Shown here: positions 1-11,787 of the stretch, one piece after another
Position numbering within the stretch: position 1 is the first letter of the stretch
Layout of the letters: every line of letters begins with the position of its first letter
Assembly (NCBI RefSeq): GCF_003573695.1
Contig: NC_039358.1
Location: 160,136,920-160,200,919, forward strand
From: Papaver somniferum
Taxonomy: Eukaryota > Streptophyta > Magnoliopsida > Ranunculales > Papaveraceae
DNA length: 64,000 bases
Direction: 5' to 3'
Notes under the pieces: generated by a model
Told to the model about the DNA's origin: nothing
The model's database searches: none
What the model saw: the letters and a program-made list of their open reading frames with translations, nothing else
Translations under genes and position numbers: made by a program

Positions 1-201
1 GGCAGGACTGTATTCACCAATATTCTTGGGAACGTTTACATTTCCTACTGCCACAACGGGAGCATCATAGCCATTAACAACATATACCCATGATTGAAAA
101 TCACGTGCTTGAAGAAAAGCTCGCATAGCAATTTTCCACCATAAGTAATTAGAGCCATCGAAGACTGGTGGTACGTTAATAGAGATAACACCTCTATCCA
201 T
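1..201 (-). pseudogene. N-terminal copia-type gag fragment of SL2, duplicate copy
   Basis: This minus-strand frame starts at the ATG at 199-201 and runs off the left edge. It is the second copy of the frame starting at 7805. It carries the gag N-terminal signature F-D-G-S-N-Y followed by a W-W-K block, as found in plant copia gag (DUF4219-like). The primer binding site lies at 251-266, just upstream on the minus strand. The rest of the frame is outside the window. Confidence 0.75.
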
Positions 202-250
202 AGAGTCAGATAGCTACAAACACAGACTTGTAAGGTCTTGAACGTGTTTG

Positions 251-266
251 CCTGCTCTGATACCAA
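251..266 (-). other. Primer binding site of duplicated SL2 copy
   Basis: Read on the minus strand this is TTGGTATCAGAGCAGG, the usual plant copia site complementary to the 3' end of initiator methionine tRNA. It lies one base from the LTR end at 268. Confidence 0.8.
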
Positions 267-267
267 T

Positions 268-2578
268 TGAAAAAGCGGGGGTAACAACCACACCCAATAT
301 TTCGATTAGCAATCTGTATGGACAAACTCCAATATACTTTCAAGAGAATCAACTAGACTCAATCTTAAAAAGTATATCAAAGAGTTATATCTCTCTTTCT
401 TGATTCAATTCTTACTCAAGCAAATAGTAATCGTGAGTCTAATTGAATACAAGAGAAATCACTTGAACGGACCAAAGACCAATGTTCAAGTATCAATCAA
501 TTTAATCACACAAAGGTCGGATTTCCAATTGATTGATTCAATGCACTACCTGTGATATTTCAATTACATAAAAAAATATAATGCGGAATAGAAATAACAC
601 AGACACCAGAATTTTGTTAACGAGGAAACCGCAAATGCAGAAAAACCCCGGGACCTAGTCCAGTTGAACACCACGCTATATTAAGCCGCTACAGACACTA
701 GCCTACTACAAACTAACTTCGGTCTGGACTGTAGTGAACCCCAATCAATCTCACATGATCCAAGGTACAGTTGCGCTCCTTACGTCTCTGATCCCAGCAG
801 GATACTACGCACTTGATTCCCTTAGTATCTCACCACAACTAAGAGTTGCTACGCCCAAAGTCGAGACTTTAATAAACAAATTGTATCACACAGAAAAGTC
901 TACGGTAATAGATAAATCTTTCCCACAGAAATACCTACGAGTTTTGTTCCGTCTTTTGATAAATCAAGGTGAACATGAACCAATTGATAAACCGGACTTA
1001 TATTCCCGAAGAACGTCCTAGTATTATCAATCACCTCACAATAATCTTAATCGACGCGGCGAAAGAAGATATTGTGGAATCACAAACGATGAGACGAAGA
1101 TGTGTGACTACTTTTATATCTTGCCTATCGGAGATATAATCTCAAGCCAATGTTACGATTGTACTCAAAACGATAGAATCAGCAAGATCAGATCACACAA
1201 CTACGAGAAAGTAGTATCGGTCAATGAAGTCTTTAAGTATTAACCTGGTTTACAAGAAGAAACCTAAGGTTAAAGGAGAATCGACTCTAGATAATACAAC
1301 TAGTATCACACAGGAGGTGTGGGGATTAGGTTTCCCAGTTGCTAGAGTTCTCCCTTATATAGTCTTTCAAATCAGGGTTTGCAATCAATGTTAGCTTGGT
1401 AACAAAGCATTCAATATTCACCGTTAGATGAAAACCTGATTAGATTCAAGCTAATATCTTTCAACCGTTAGATCGAAAATTAGCTTGTTACACACAAATG
1501 AAATGCACAATTTTAGGTTTGTGTAACCGTACCCAAAACATGTACATTTGTTGGTTCAACAATAGTTAACCAATGGTTAGCCATATGAGCACTTTCATAT
1601 CAACCATATTCTTCTTCACCATAACTAGTTCAAATGTCTCAAATGAACTAGTTAGAGAGTTGTTAAATTCAAGGAAATCTTATGTAACTACACAAGACAC
1701 AATCGAAGCAAAAACGATTTGATTCACTCGAATTGGTTCATGAACTTTATAGCCAGGGTTTGCATTTTGCATTCCTTAGTTAATATAATATAAGTTCACA
1801 AACAATCGTCTTTAGATATAACCAACTTAAGTTCGCAGGACTTAGTTCGCGGACTTAAGTTCCCGAAGGAGTTCACAAACTCCAGCAGATTTTCTCGGGT
1901 CGAGAACTTCCGCCATCGCGGACTGCGTTTACAGCTCTTGTTCGGTTCTTTGATCAGCAAAGTTCCCAAACTTCAGTTCAAGGAAAAAGGACTTATACAT
2001 ATATGTGTTACCACAAAATGCTTATATCCATCATTGGTTATATAATCTAAACTCTCATTTCAATCATTGAAACATTCTTAGAGGACGTTATTATATAGTT
2101 GTTATTCACAAACTATTTTTCGTCAAAGTAAGCAATTTTCAAAGTGATTGAAACATAACATGACTTTCGTCACTAGGTAAAGATGAACTTGGCCAAAGAA
2201 AAAGCTTACCTACACATATTTCGAGAAATAGATAGGCGAGATAAACTCGCTCGAAATAGCAAATGTGTATAAAAAGTCTATATAGCAAAGCGACTTTTGT
2301 CTCAAAGATAGGAGATAGAGTAGATAGACTTTTGAGTGATAGATAAGTTCAAGTCTCCACATACCTTTTAGTCGATGAAGTTCCAACAGTTCCTTGAGTA
2401 TTTCTTCGCCTTGTATGATGATTGACATGGAGTTCTTGAGCTCAACTACACTTTCTATCCTAGTCCGAGACTTAGCTATAGTAGACTAGAAATCAAGACT
2501 TATAGTTTTGATCACTAACATTGACAAACATGCTTGAGATAGCAACGCATGCGAGTTCGAGCGAGCAATGCTCTAACA
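268..2578 (-). repeat. SL2 LTR (minus), duplicate copy
   Basis: A 2.3-kb LTR that on the minus strand begins TGTTAGAGCA and ends with a TTTTTCA terminus. It matches 7872-10196 along its length. Divergence between the copies is dominated by one- or two-base indels, with fewer bases mostly in this copy. Several short frames here are not genes, because they are not kept in the other LTR copies. The LTR is inserted in gypsy chromodomain sequence that resumes at 2579. Confidence 0.85.
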
Positions 2579-3924
2579 GTTTGCTTGTCCTCCCAAGTGG
2601 CATCTGAGGTTTCCATATTCTCTCATTGCACTAAAATCTAAGCTACTTGTTGTTTATTCTTCATAACAACTCTGGACTTCAATACTTTGATGGGATTGAC
2701 CTTCATATCCCTTTCTTTGGTTATCCATGGCAAGTTGGTTTGTGGAAGAATCCCTGCACCAAGTTTTGTCTTAAGTTGAGAAACATGGAAAGTAGGATGA
2801 ATTTTGGCTCCAGGAGGCAGTTGAAGCTTATAGGCCACCTGCCCTATCTTCTCCAGCACCTTGTAGGGACCAAAAAACTTGGCAGCTAACTTAAAATTCT
2901 TTCTTAGTTGCACTGTGGACTGCCTATAAGGTTGCAGTCTTAAGTACACCCAATCACCAGCTGTAAAGGTCCTCTCCACCCTCTTCTTGTCAGCTTGTTG
3001 CTTGACCCTATGTTGAGCTTCAAGTAATACTCCTTTCAGAACATGATCCATCTGTTGTCTGTGTTGAATATACTCATCTGTCGCAGCATTGATTCTTGAG
3101 TATGGTGCACTCACCCCAAACTGAGAAGGAGGGTACCCATAGAGAAAGCTTCAAAAGGGGTTAACTTCGAGCTGTTGTGGTAGCAAGTGTTGAACCACCA
3201 CTCTGCAAGTGGTAACCAAGTGACCCACTTGGATGGCATAAAACTGGTCATACACCTCAGGTATGTTTCTAAGCGTGCATTAACCCTCTCAGTCTTCCCA
3301 TCAGTTTGTGGGTGATAGGTAGTACTCATGTGTAGGAAAATTCCTAGCTTGGTGAATAGGGCTTGCCAGAAATTACTGAGAAATATGTTGTCTTTATCTG
3401 ACACTATAGTCTTGGCATGCCATGTAATTTAAAGATGGAATCTAAGAATACCTTGGAAACAGAACCAGCTGAGTAGGGTGGCTGAGAGGAGAGAAAGTGA
3501 CTGTATTTAGTGAATCTATCTACCACCACCATGATGACCTCCCTCCCTTCTGATTTGGGTAAGACAGTGATGAAGTCCATTGTGATGTTCTCCCATGTTC
3601 TACAAGGAATGGGTAGGGGTTGTAGCAGTCCTGCTGGTAAGGCTGAAATCCCTTTATGTTGCCGAGATACATCACACTCTTGTACAAATTGCAGAATGTG
3701 TAATCTCATCCCCTTCCAATAAAATATGGCTTGGCCTTGTAGTAACTGGATTGCACTCCTGAATGTCCTCCAATGGCAGATGAGTGGGTGGCAGTAATAA
3801 TCTTTTGTCTCAGTCCTCCATCTTGACCAATGCAAATCCTTTCTTTATACCTCAACAGACCTTCAACATGTGTGTAGTCTGGTACGACAGTAGGATTCAC
3901 TAATATTTTTGCAATGATCTCTTG
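2579..3924 (-). pseudogene. Chromovirus integrase and chromodomain fragment, duplicate copy
   Basis: Minus-strand gypsy pol remnant duplicating 10197-11543. Frames at 2638-3114, 3111-3404 and 3404-3835 together cover the integrase zinc region, the core (M-D-F-I, V-S-D-K-D, and Y-H-P-Q-T-D-G-K-T-E) and the C-terminal GPF/Y-like part. It is broken by frameshifts, several of which look like lost bases in homopolymers relative to the other copy. The chromodomain has the same two stops (2638-2640 and 2623-2625) as the other copy. The fragment ends at 3924, where a CTTGAG microhomology joins it to LTR sequence. Confidence 0.85.
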
Positions 3925-4108
3925 AGTATTTCTTCGTCTTGTATGATGATTGTCATGGAGTTCTTGAGCTCAACTACACTTTTTATCCTAGTACGAGACT
4001 TAGCTATGTAGTAGACTAGAAATCAAGACTTTTAGTTTTGATCACTAACATTGACAAACATGCTTGAGATAGCAACGCATGCGAGTTCGACCGAGCAATG
4101 CTCTAACA
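3925..4108 (-). repeat. Truncated 3' LTR of SL2
   Basis: This holds only the first about 184 bases of the SL2 LTR, beginning (minus strand) TGTTAGAGCA directly after the polypurine tract. It stops where the tandem duplication junction was made, so the remaining about 2.1 kb of this LTR is not here. Confidence 0.85.
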
Positions 4109-5587
4109 ATCTCCCCCTTTATCAATTTTAGTGACAAAACTGTCAATACATATGAAATACAAAAATAAATGAATTAACTTTTGTAGCTCCTATTCCACAT
4201 GCCTAATCTTCAACATTACTCGAAATCTTTGTCACGTCCAAGTACTCCAATGATCCCAAAGGTTGTAAGTTCAGCACCATCGTTGTTGAAAATCCGTAGT
4301 TATAACAATGAGAAAACAAGAGTTCTCAATCATTGTTATACAGTGTCAAAGTATTATTATACATCATCAAAGTTCAATTGTATCACAACTTCGACAACAA
4401 TACTATGGTGATATGTACCACTTCCCCTTAGTCAATACTCCAGCTCACATGGAAACCACTCCCCCTTACATATGATCCGAAAACCATATATTTGTAGTGT
4501 GAACTACATATTAATTCTCCCCCTTTTGTCAATAAAATTGGCAAAGGTACGAAAACGGGATCCTAATGAAATTTCCAAAAGAGACATTTCATGACCAAAA
4601 TAAAGCATATATCAACTTGTTTAGATGCAATCATAAAGCCGAAGCTAAATGCATTCATCAAGGAGTTTATAAGATACAAGATAACCCCTATAATATTCCA
4701 TAGCCGCACTCCCCACAAAGATTTGGCGACTAAGCACAAGTTCAATTAAGAAGTCTCCCCCTAAAATGTCATTCCCGAAAGAACAACAATAGCGGCCTTA
4801 ATTTCAAAAGAAAATAAGGATTTCTTTGGGCATAACAAATCACATACAAGTATGAATTTGAATCCAAAATACTCAATTAAATTAACCATAAGAGAACCCA
4901 TGATTAATTTAATCGGAATACACAACCAAATTAATCACAAAAAGTAATCAATTTAATTGGTCATGCTCAACATAAGAGAACTTACGGAGCAACAACTAAA
5001 TAACCAAACGAGAATGATTTATTTAGTTGATCATGCTCGACATAAAGTACCTCACGGGGCAACAACTAAGATAATCATAAGCGAATGAATAACTCAGTAA
5101 ATTGTGCTCAACATAAGACACCTTATGGAACAACACAGTATATGCACAAAAATTGTAGACCAGAGGTCGACCAAATACTGTGGAATAAGCAAGGATTCAT
5201 TCTATTTTCCATCACCATTTGCACAATGAAAAACCATAGATATAATCCTTGTAAACAAAAGATTTTAACCTATCTTCCATCAATAATTGACATAATAGGC
5301 TTAACTTTTGTATTGTCAAAAGTTCATTCCTTCTTTTATCAACACATGCATATGACATATAAAGGACTTAACTTTTGACAAAGTATGGGACAATCACAGT
5401 TCACGGACGCAAACACATATCCCATAACAAATTGCAATATATAAAACCATAAAGATTAATACTGCAAAAATCATCTTCCAAACAATTTTAGAATTTAAAC
5501 CAATAAATCTAAAAACATGAAGATGAAAACGTTGGACATAGCTATGTGTAATCACAATAATGGCTATTCCAAACTCTAGTTATTCTT
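4109..5587 (-). other. SL2 3' non-coding region with multiple polypurine tracts
   Basis: No credible coding frame. On the minus strand, G-rich tracts of the form AAAGGGGGAGA occur at 4110-4121 (the terminal tract) and near 4421, 4468 and 4517. Clustered polypurine tracts ahead of the 3' LTR are a known trait of Sireviruses. Most of this stretch matches SL1 17807-19468 on the opposite strand. Confidence 0.75.
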
Positions 5588-5978
5588 CTAAACAAAACAA
5601 GAAATATAAGATTTACTAGACGTTAAGACCTTTGAAGAATTTTTATCGTCCCCGAACTCCTTGTCTTCAACAACCATTGGGACATAAGGTTCATGAAGAT
5701 ATGAGTTAATATCAATAAACCTTCTTGACTGATATCGGACCAGGGTCTTCTAAATCGCACGAGTCTTAAACACAAAAGCCTTTATTTGATGAATCTCCTT
5801 TTGCATCTCCTTCAACTCTGCAAGAACATCAGAAAAATTCTGAGAATTTGAAGGAACGGCTCTAGGCTTCCTCACATTCCTTCGTTTTCTTTTCAATTCG
5901 GAGCTAACGGAGATTTCTCTTTTCCTTCATGATTGATGGCTTGACAATCATATTAACATCCTTTCCATCAGAAGACAT
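5588..5978 (-). pseudogene. SL2 second frame, small unrecognised protein with predicted helix
   Basis: On the minus strand a frame opens at the ATG 5976-5978 (M-S-S-D-G-K) and can be followed to a stop at 5588-5590, with one frameshift and one in-frame stop. The middle is charged and heptad-like (L-A-E-L-K-E-M-Q-K-E-I-H-Q-I-K), which suggests a short coiled coil. It occupies the same place as the 17115-17741 frame of SL1, just ahead of the shared 3' non-coding region, but the two proteins show no clear similarity. Function unknown. Confidence 0.4.
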
Positions 5979-6084
5979 GGTACTTGGAGCATTCATGATT
6001 GAGAGGAATTCACAATCTCAACAAGTGGTCTTGAGATAAAAAGAGGTTTAGGGAAGGAAAAAGAATGTAGGGTCACACAACCTT

Positions 6085-7805
6085 TTAACAGGTTCGTGCA
6101 CGCACAACGCTGAACCCTGAGAGAGTAGAATTATCGAGAATAACCCTCTTTATTGATAGACACAAAACTAAGAAAAGAAAAAAAAACAAACTTTCCTTAA
6201 ATCCTGAGAGGTGCACAATCTTGTCTCTTTTGATCAGGCACATGAGACATGATTTACCAATCAACACAATCAAGTTGTGTTGCGGTGAACAACAATTTGT
6301 CCACCATTTTCCTCTTGAGAGGAATCCACAGACCTTGTCTATCAAATTTGACCATACTTTCTTCTTTAATGGTCTTGGTTTATCCTTGGAAACTAACTTC
6401 TTAGACGAAAGTAAAAACCTACATACCTCAGCGGTCTTCTGAGCAAGTTTAAGCTTATTTGCTAATTGATTTGCTCTTCGTTGAAGTTTGTTGACGTGCC
6501 TCGATTGGTGTTTGTACTTGTAACACTTTGAAAGTTCATGACCCTTTATAGAACAATACGAGCACGTCAAACTAGGACAAAATCAGGCTTCTGAGATGTG
6601 CAAGCAGCTAGACACATGGTGGAACCTGAAACATTATATATAGAGTTTCAAAGAATGGGTCAATTTTTTCTTCCAGATTAGTTGGGTTTTCTTCTGAAAA
6701 ATATCAAGATTGATGTATGTATTGCTACAATTATCAAAATCAATATTTTCAAATAAGTGCAACGCTTGATTTTTCGTCTTCATTAGAATCATAGCTGTCA
6801 GACATTTCATCAAGAGTTGCAGCAAGACCTTTGTTCCCAGTGTATTTTCTACGATTTGGGCACTCGTTTGCAAAATGACCAAATCCTTTACACTTAAGCA
6901 CTGAGGCATATCCTCGTCATCAGTTTTATAATATCCCTATTTTTAGGAGGAACACGATTATGAGGTTGACTGATGCTTTAGGCTTATCTCTGGAGAACCG
7001 TTTACTTCTCTTCAACAAAAGATCCCTAAACTGTCTAGTGATCATCGAGACCGATTTGTCAAGATCTTCATCTGATGAATCAGTCTCAGAGTGATCGTCT
7101 TCAGAGATATACACTTTTTTTTTACTTTTATCAAGTAATTTTGTATCCTTTAGTGCTTTGAACACAACATCCTTAGATTTGGATGAATGCTCATCATCAA
7201 AGATCTTAAGCTTCCCAACCAGCGTATTTGTAGAGAGATTATCTAGGTTATTTCCCTCAACGATGGCTTCTTAGAATCGTATCTAGATGGCAGCGATCTG
7301 AGAATTTTCATCACATGTCCTTTTCAGGAATAGTCTTACCCAATGCAAAAGATGCATTAACAATTTCATACATTTGTGATTAAACTCATCAAATGTTCTT
7401 CATCTGCCATACAAATATTTTTCCAATCGGAATTAAGGTTTTGAAGCCTAGCTTCCTTTTCACTGGTATTACCTTCGAATAGGTTTCTAATATATCCCAA
7501 GATTCTTTAGACTTAGTGCAATTTGACACATGGTGCTGAGATTTGGGTAATGGCATGTATGATGGCATTCAAACCGTGGAATTTTTCTTTGCATCAAGTA
7601 TCTCGGCAGGACTGTATTCACCAATATTCTTGGGAACGTTTACATTTCCTACTGCCACAACGGGAGCATCATAGCCATTAACAACATATACCCATGATTG
7701 AAAATCACGTGCTTGAAGAAAAGCTCGCATAGCAATTTTCCACCATAAGTAATTAGAGCCATCGAAGACTGGTGGTACATTAATAGAGATAACACCTCTA
7801 TCCAT
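6085..7805 (-). pseudogene. SL2 copia-type gag, broken
   Basis: The start is the ATG at 7803-7805. The N-terminus carries F-D-G-S-N-Y and W-W-K as in plant copia gag. A serine/aspartate-rich linker follows (around 7080-7165). A first CCHC zinc knuckle lies near 6850-6900 (C-x2-C-x4-H-x4-C, with its first Cys in an adjacent frame) and a second near 6520-6560 (C-S-Y-C-x4-H-x4-C). Several frameshifts and stops break the frame. The knuckles would bind element RNA in a virus-like particle. No pol frame follows, which is why the element is called non-autonomous. Confidence 0.75.
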
Positions 7806-7854
7806 AGAGTCAGATAGCTACAAACACAGACTTGTAAGGTCTTGAACGTGTTTG

Positions 7855-7870
7855 CCTGCTCTGATACCAA
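7855..7870 (-). other. SL2 primer binding site
   Basis: Minus-strand TTGGTATCAGAGCAGG, complementary to plant initiator methionine tRNA, one base inside the 5' LTR end at 7872. Confidence 0.85.
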
Positions 7871-7871
7871 T

Positions 7872-10196
7872 TGAAAAAGCGGGGGTCTAACAACCACACC
7901 CAATATTTCGATTAAATCTGTATGGACAAACTCCAATATACTTTCAAGAGAATCAATTAGACTCAATCTTAACAAAGTATATCAAAGAGTTATATCTCTC
8001 TTTCTTGATTCAACTCTTACTCAAGCAAATAGTAATCCGTGAGTCTAATTGAATACAAGAGAAATCACTTGAACGGACCAAAGACCAATGTTCAAGTATC
8101 AATCAATTTAATCAGCACAAAGGTCGGATTTCCAATTGATTGATTCCAATGCACTACCTGTGATATTTCAATTACATAAAAAATATAATGCGGAATAGAA
8201 ATAACACAGATACCAGAATTTTGTTAACGAGGAAACCGCAAATGCAGAAAAACCCCGGGACCTAGTCCAGGTTGAACACCACGTATTAAGCCGCTACAGA
8301 CACTAGCCTACTACAAACTAACTTCGGTCTGGACTGTAGTAGAACCCCAATCAATCTCACACTTATCCAAGGTACAGTTGCGCTCCTTACGTCTCTGATC
8401 CCATCAGGATACTACGCACTTGATTACCTTAGCTTATCTCACCTACAACTAAGAGTTGCTACGGCCCAAAGTCGACGACTTTAATAAACAAATTTGTATC
8501 ACACAGAAAAGTCTACGGTAATAGATAAATCTTTCCCACAGAAATACCTACGAGTTTTGTTCCGTCTTTTGATAAATCAAGGTGAACATGAACCAATTGA
8601 TAAACCGGACTTATATTCCCGAAGAACGTCCTAGTATTGTCAATCACCTCACAATAATCTTAATCGACGCGGCGAAAGAAGATATTTTGGAATCACAAAC
8701 GATGAGACGAAGATGTATGACTAGTTTTATATCTTGCCTATCGGAGATATTAATCTCAAGCCAATTGTTACGATTGTACTCAAAACGATAGAATCAGCAA
8801 GATCAGATCACACAACTACGAGAAAGTAGTATCGGTCAATGAAGTCTTTAAGTTATTAACCTTGTTTACAAGAAGAAACCTAAGGTTAAAGGAGAATCGA
8901 CTCTAGATAATACAACTAGTATCACACAGGAGGTGTGGGGATTAGGATTCCCAGTTGCTAGAGTTCTCCCTTATATAGTCTTTCAAATCAGGGTTTGCAA
9001 TCAATGTTAGCTTGGTAACAAAGCATTCAATATTCACCGTTAGATGAAAACCTGATTAGATTCAAGCTAATATCTTTCAACCGTTAGATCGAAAATTAGC
9101 TTGTTACACACAAATGAAATGCACAATTTTAGGTTTGTGTAACCGCACCCAAAAATGTACATTTGTTGGTTCAACAATAGTTAACCAATGGTTAGTCATA
9201 TGAGCACTTTCATATCAATCATATTCTTCTTCACCATAACTAGTTCAAATGTCTCAAATGAACTAGTTAGAGAGTTGTTAAATTTCAAGGAAATCTTATG
9301 TAACTACACAAGACACAATCGAAGCAAAAACGATTTGATTCACTCGAATTGGTTCATGAACTTTATAGCCAGGGTTTGCATTTTGCATTCCTTAGTTAAT
9401 ATAAATATAAGTTCACAAACAATCGTCTTTAGATATAACCAACTTAAGTTCGCAGGCTTAGTTCGCGGACTTAAGTTCCCGAAAGGAGTTCACAAACTCC
9501 AGCAGATTTTCTCGGGTCGAGAACTTCCGCCATCGCGGACTGCGTTTACAGCTCTTGTTCCGGTTCTTTTGATCAGCAAAGTTCCCAAACTTCAGTTCAA
9601 GGAAAAAGGACTTATACATATATGTGTTACCACAAATGCTTATATCCATCATTGGTTATATAATCTAAACTCTCATTTCAATCATTGAAACATTCTTAGA
9701 GGACGTTATTATATAGTTGTTATTCACAAACTATTTTTCGTCAAAGTAAGCAATTTTCAAAGTGATTGAAACATAACATGACTTTCGTCACTAGGTAAAG
9801 ATGAACTTGGCCAAAGAAAAAGCTTACCTACACATATTTCGAGAAATAGATAGGCGAGATAAACTCCGCTCGAAATAGCAAATGTGTATAATAAAAGTCT
9901 ATATAGCAAAGCGACTTTTGTCTCAAAGATAGGAGATAGAGTAGATAGACTTTTGAGTGATAGATAAGTTCAAGTCTCCACATACCTTTTAGTCGATGAA
10001 GTTCCAACAGTTCCTTGAGTATTTCTTCGCCTTGTATGATTGACATGGAGTTCTTGAGCTCAACTACACTTTCTATCCTAGTCCGAGACTTAGCTATAGT
10101 AGACTAGAAATCAAGACTTATAGTTTTGATCACTAACATTGACAAACATGCTTGAGATAGCAACGCATGCGAGTTCGAGCGAGCAATGCTCTAACA
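7872..10196 (-). repeat. SL2 5' LTR
   Basis: A 2325-bp LTR bounded (minus strand) by TGTTAGAGCA and a TTTTTCA end. Its boundaries are fixed by the primer binding site on one side and gypsy chromodomain sequence on the other. It is homologous to the SL1 LTRs (13287-15649 and 19469-31018) and to the solo LTR at 39971-42451. The 166-codon frame at 9188-9688 lies inside it and is not conserved in the other copies. Confidence 0.9.
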
Positions 10197-11787
10197 GTTT
10201 GCTTGTCCTCCCAAGTGGCATCTGAGGTTTCCATATTCTCTCATTGCACTAAAATCTAAGCTACTTGTTGTTTATTCTTCATAACAACTCTGGACTTCAA
10301 TACTTTGATGGGATTGACCTTCATATCCCTTTCTTTGGTTATCCATGGCAAGTTGGTTTGTGGAAGAATCCCTGCACCAAGTTTTGTCTTAAGTTGAGAA
10401 ACATGGAAAGTAGGATGAATTTTGGCTCCAGGAGGCAGTTGAAGCTTATAGGCCACCTGCCCTATCTTCTCCAGCACCTTGTAGGGACCAAAAAACTTGG
10501 CAGCTAACTTAAAATTCTTTCTTAGTTGCACTGTGGACTGCCTATAAGGTTGCAGTCTTAAGTACACCCAATCACCAGCTGTAAAGGTCCTCTCCACCCT
10601 CTTCTTGTCAGCTTGTTGCTTGACCCTATGTTGAGCTTCAAGTAATACTCCTTTCAGAACATGATCCATCTGTTGTCTGTGTTGAATATACTCATCTGTC
10701 GCAGCATTGATTCCTGAGTATGGTGCACTCACCCCAAACTGAGAAGGAGGGTACCCATAGAGAAAGCTTCAAAAGGGGTTAACTTCGAGATGTTGTGGTA
10801 GCAAGTGTTGAACCACCACTCTGCAAGTGGTAACCAAGTGACCCACTTGGATGGCATAAAACTGGTCATACACCTCAGGTATGTTTCTAAGCGTGCATTA
10901 ACCCTCTCAGTCTTCCCATCAGTTTGTGGATGATAGGCAGTACTCATGTGTAGGAAAATTCTTATCTTGGTGAATAGGGCTTGCCAGAAATTACTGAGAA
11001 ATATGTTGTCTTTATCTGACACTATAGTCTTTGGCATGCCATGTAATTTAAAGATGGAATCTAAGAATACCTTGGAAACAGAACCAGCTGAGTAGGGGTG
11101 GCTGAGAGGAAGAAAATGAATGTATTTAGTGAATTTATCTACCACCACCATGATGACCTCCCTCCCTTCTGATTTGGGTAAGCCAGTGATGAAGTCCATT
11201 GTGATGTTCTCCCATGTTCTACAAGGAATGGGTAGGGGTTGTAGCAGTCCTGCTGGTAAGGCTGAAATCCCTTTATGTTGCTGACATACATCACACTCTT
11301 GTACAAATTGCAAAATGTGTAATCTCATCCCTTTTCAATAAAAATATGGCTTGGCCTTGTAGTAACTGGATTGCACTCCTGAATGTCCTCCAATGTCAGA
11401 TGAGTGGGTGGCAGTAATAATCTTTTGTCTCAGTCCTCCATCTTGACCAATGCAAATCCTTTCTTTATACCTCAACATACCTTCAACATGTGTGTAGTCT
11501 GGTACGACAGTAGGATTCACTAATATTTTTGCAATGATCTCTTGAGCCCGTGGGTCTTCATTGTAACTATATTGCACCCCATTAAGCCAAGCTGGCTGTA
11601 GTTGGCTTATGCCCTGACAAGCAGTTGTATCTTCTAGGTGGACTCTAGATAATGCATCAACAACCTTGTTGTATGTCCCCTTTCTATATCTCAGCTCATA
11701 GTTGTACCCTATCAGCTTGGATAGACATTTCTGTTGTAAGAGTGTATGTATACTCTGCTCTAGGAAGTACCTGATGCTCTGGAGCAT
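10197..11787 (-). pseudogene. Chromovirus RNase H tail, integrase and chromodomain
   Basis: On the minus strand 11335-11787 begins with the last part of RNase H (S-I-R-Y-F-L-E-Q, then D-A-L-S-R) and the integrase zinc region. The block 10729-11328 holds the integrase core with its D, D and E residues (M-D-F-I-T-G; V-S-D-K-D; T-D-G-K-T-E). The block 10256-10732 holds the C-terminal part. A chromodomain follows (I-L-V-Q; D-A-T-W-E-D), cut by the SL2 LTR. The gene is broken by a TGA at 11335-11337, a frameshift near 10729-10760, a TAG at 10256-10258 and a TGA at 10241-10243. The sequence style resembles the Reina group of chromoviruses (inferred). Confidence 0.88.

Larger units (their letters stand above)
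3925..10196 (-). mobile_element. SL2, Sirevirus-like non-autonomous LTR retrotransposon
   Basis: The element has a 5' LTR at 7872-10196, a primer binding site at 7855-7870, a gag remnant (6085-7805), a small second frame (5588-5978), a non-coding 3' region with several polypurine tracts, and a truncated 3' LTR. The internal region is only about 3.76 kb and shows no protease, integrase, RT or RNase H motif in any frame. It is inserted in the gypsy chromodomain, whose next five bases are gtttg at 10197-10201. The matching target duplication on the other side has been lost with the 3' LTR. Confidence 0.8.

Noticed and set aside
9188..9688. 166-codon plus-strand frame with a hydrophobic start
   Set aside because: It lies inside the SL2 LTR against the element's direction and is broken in the duplicate LTR (1577-2050) and in SL1.
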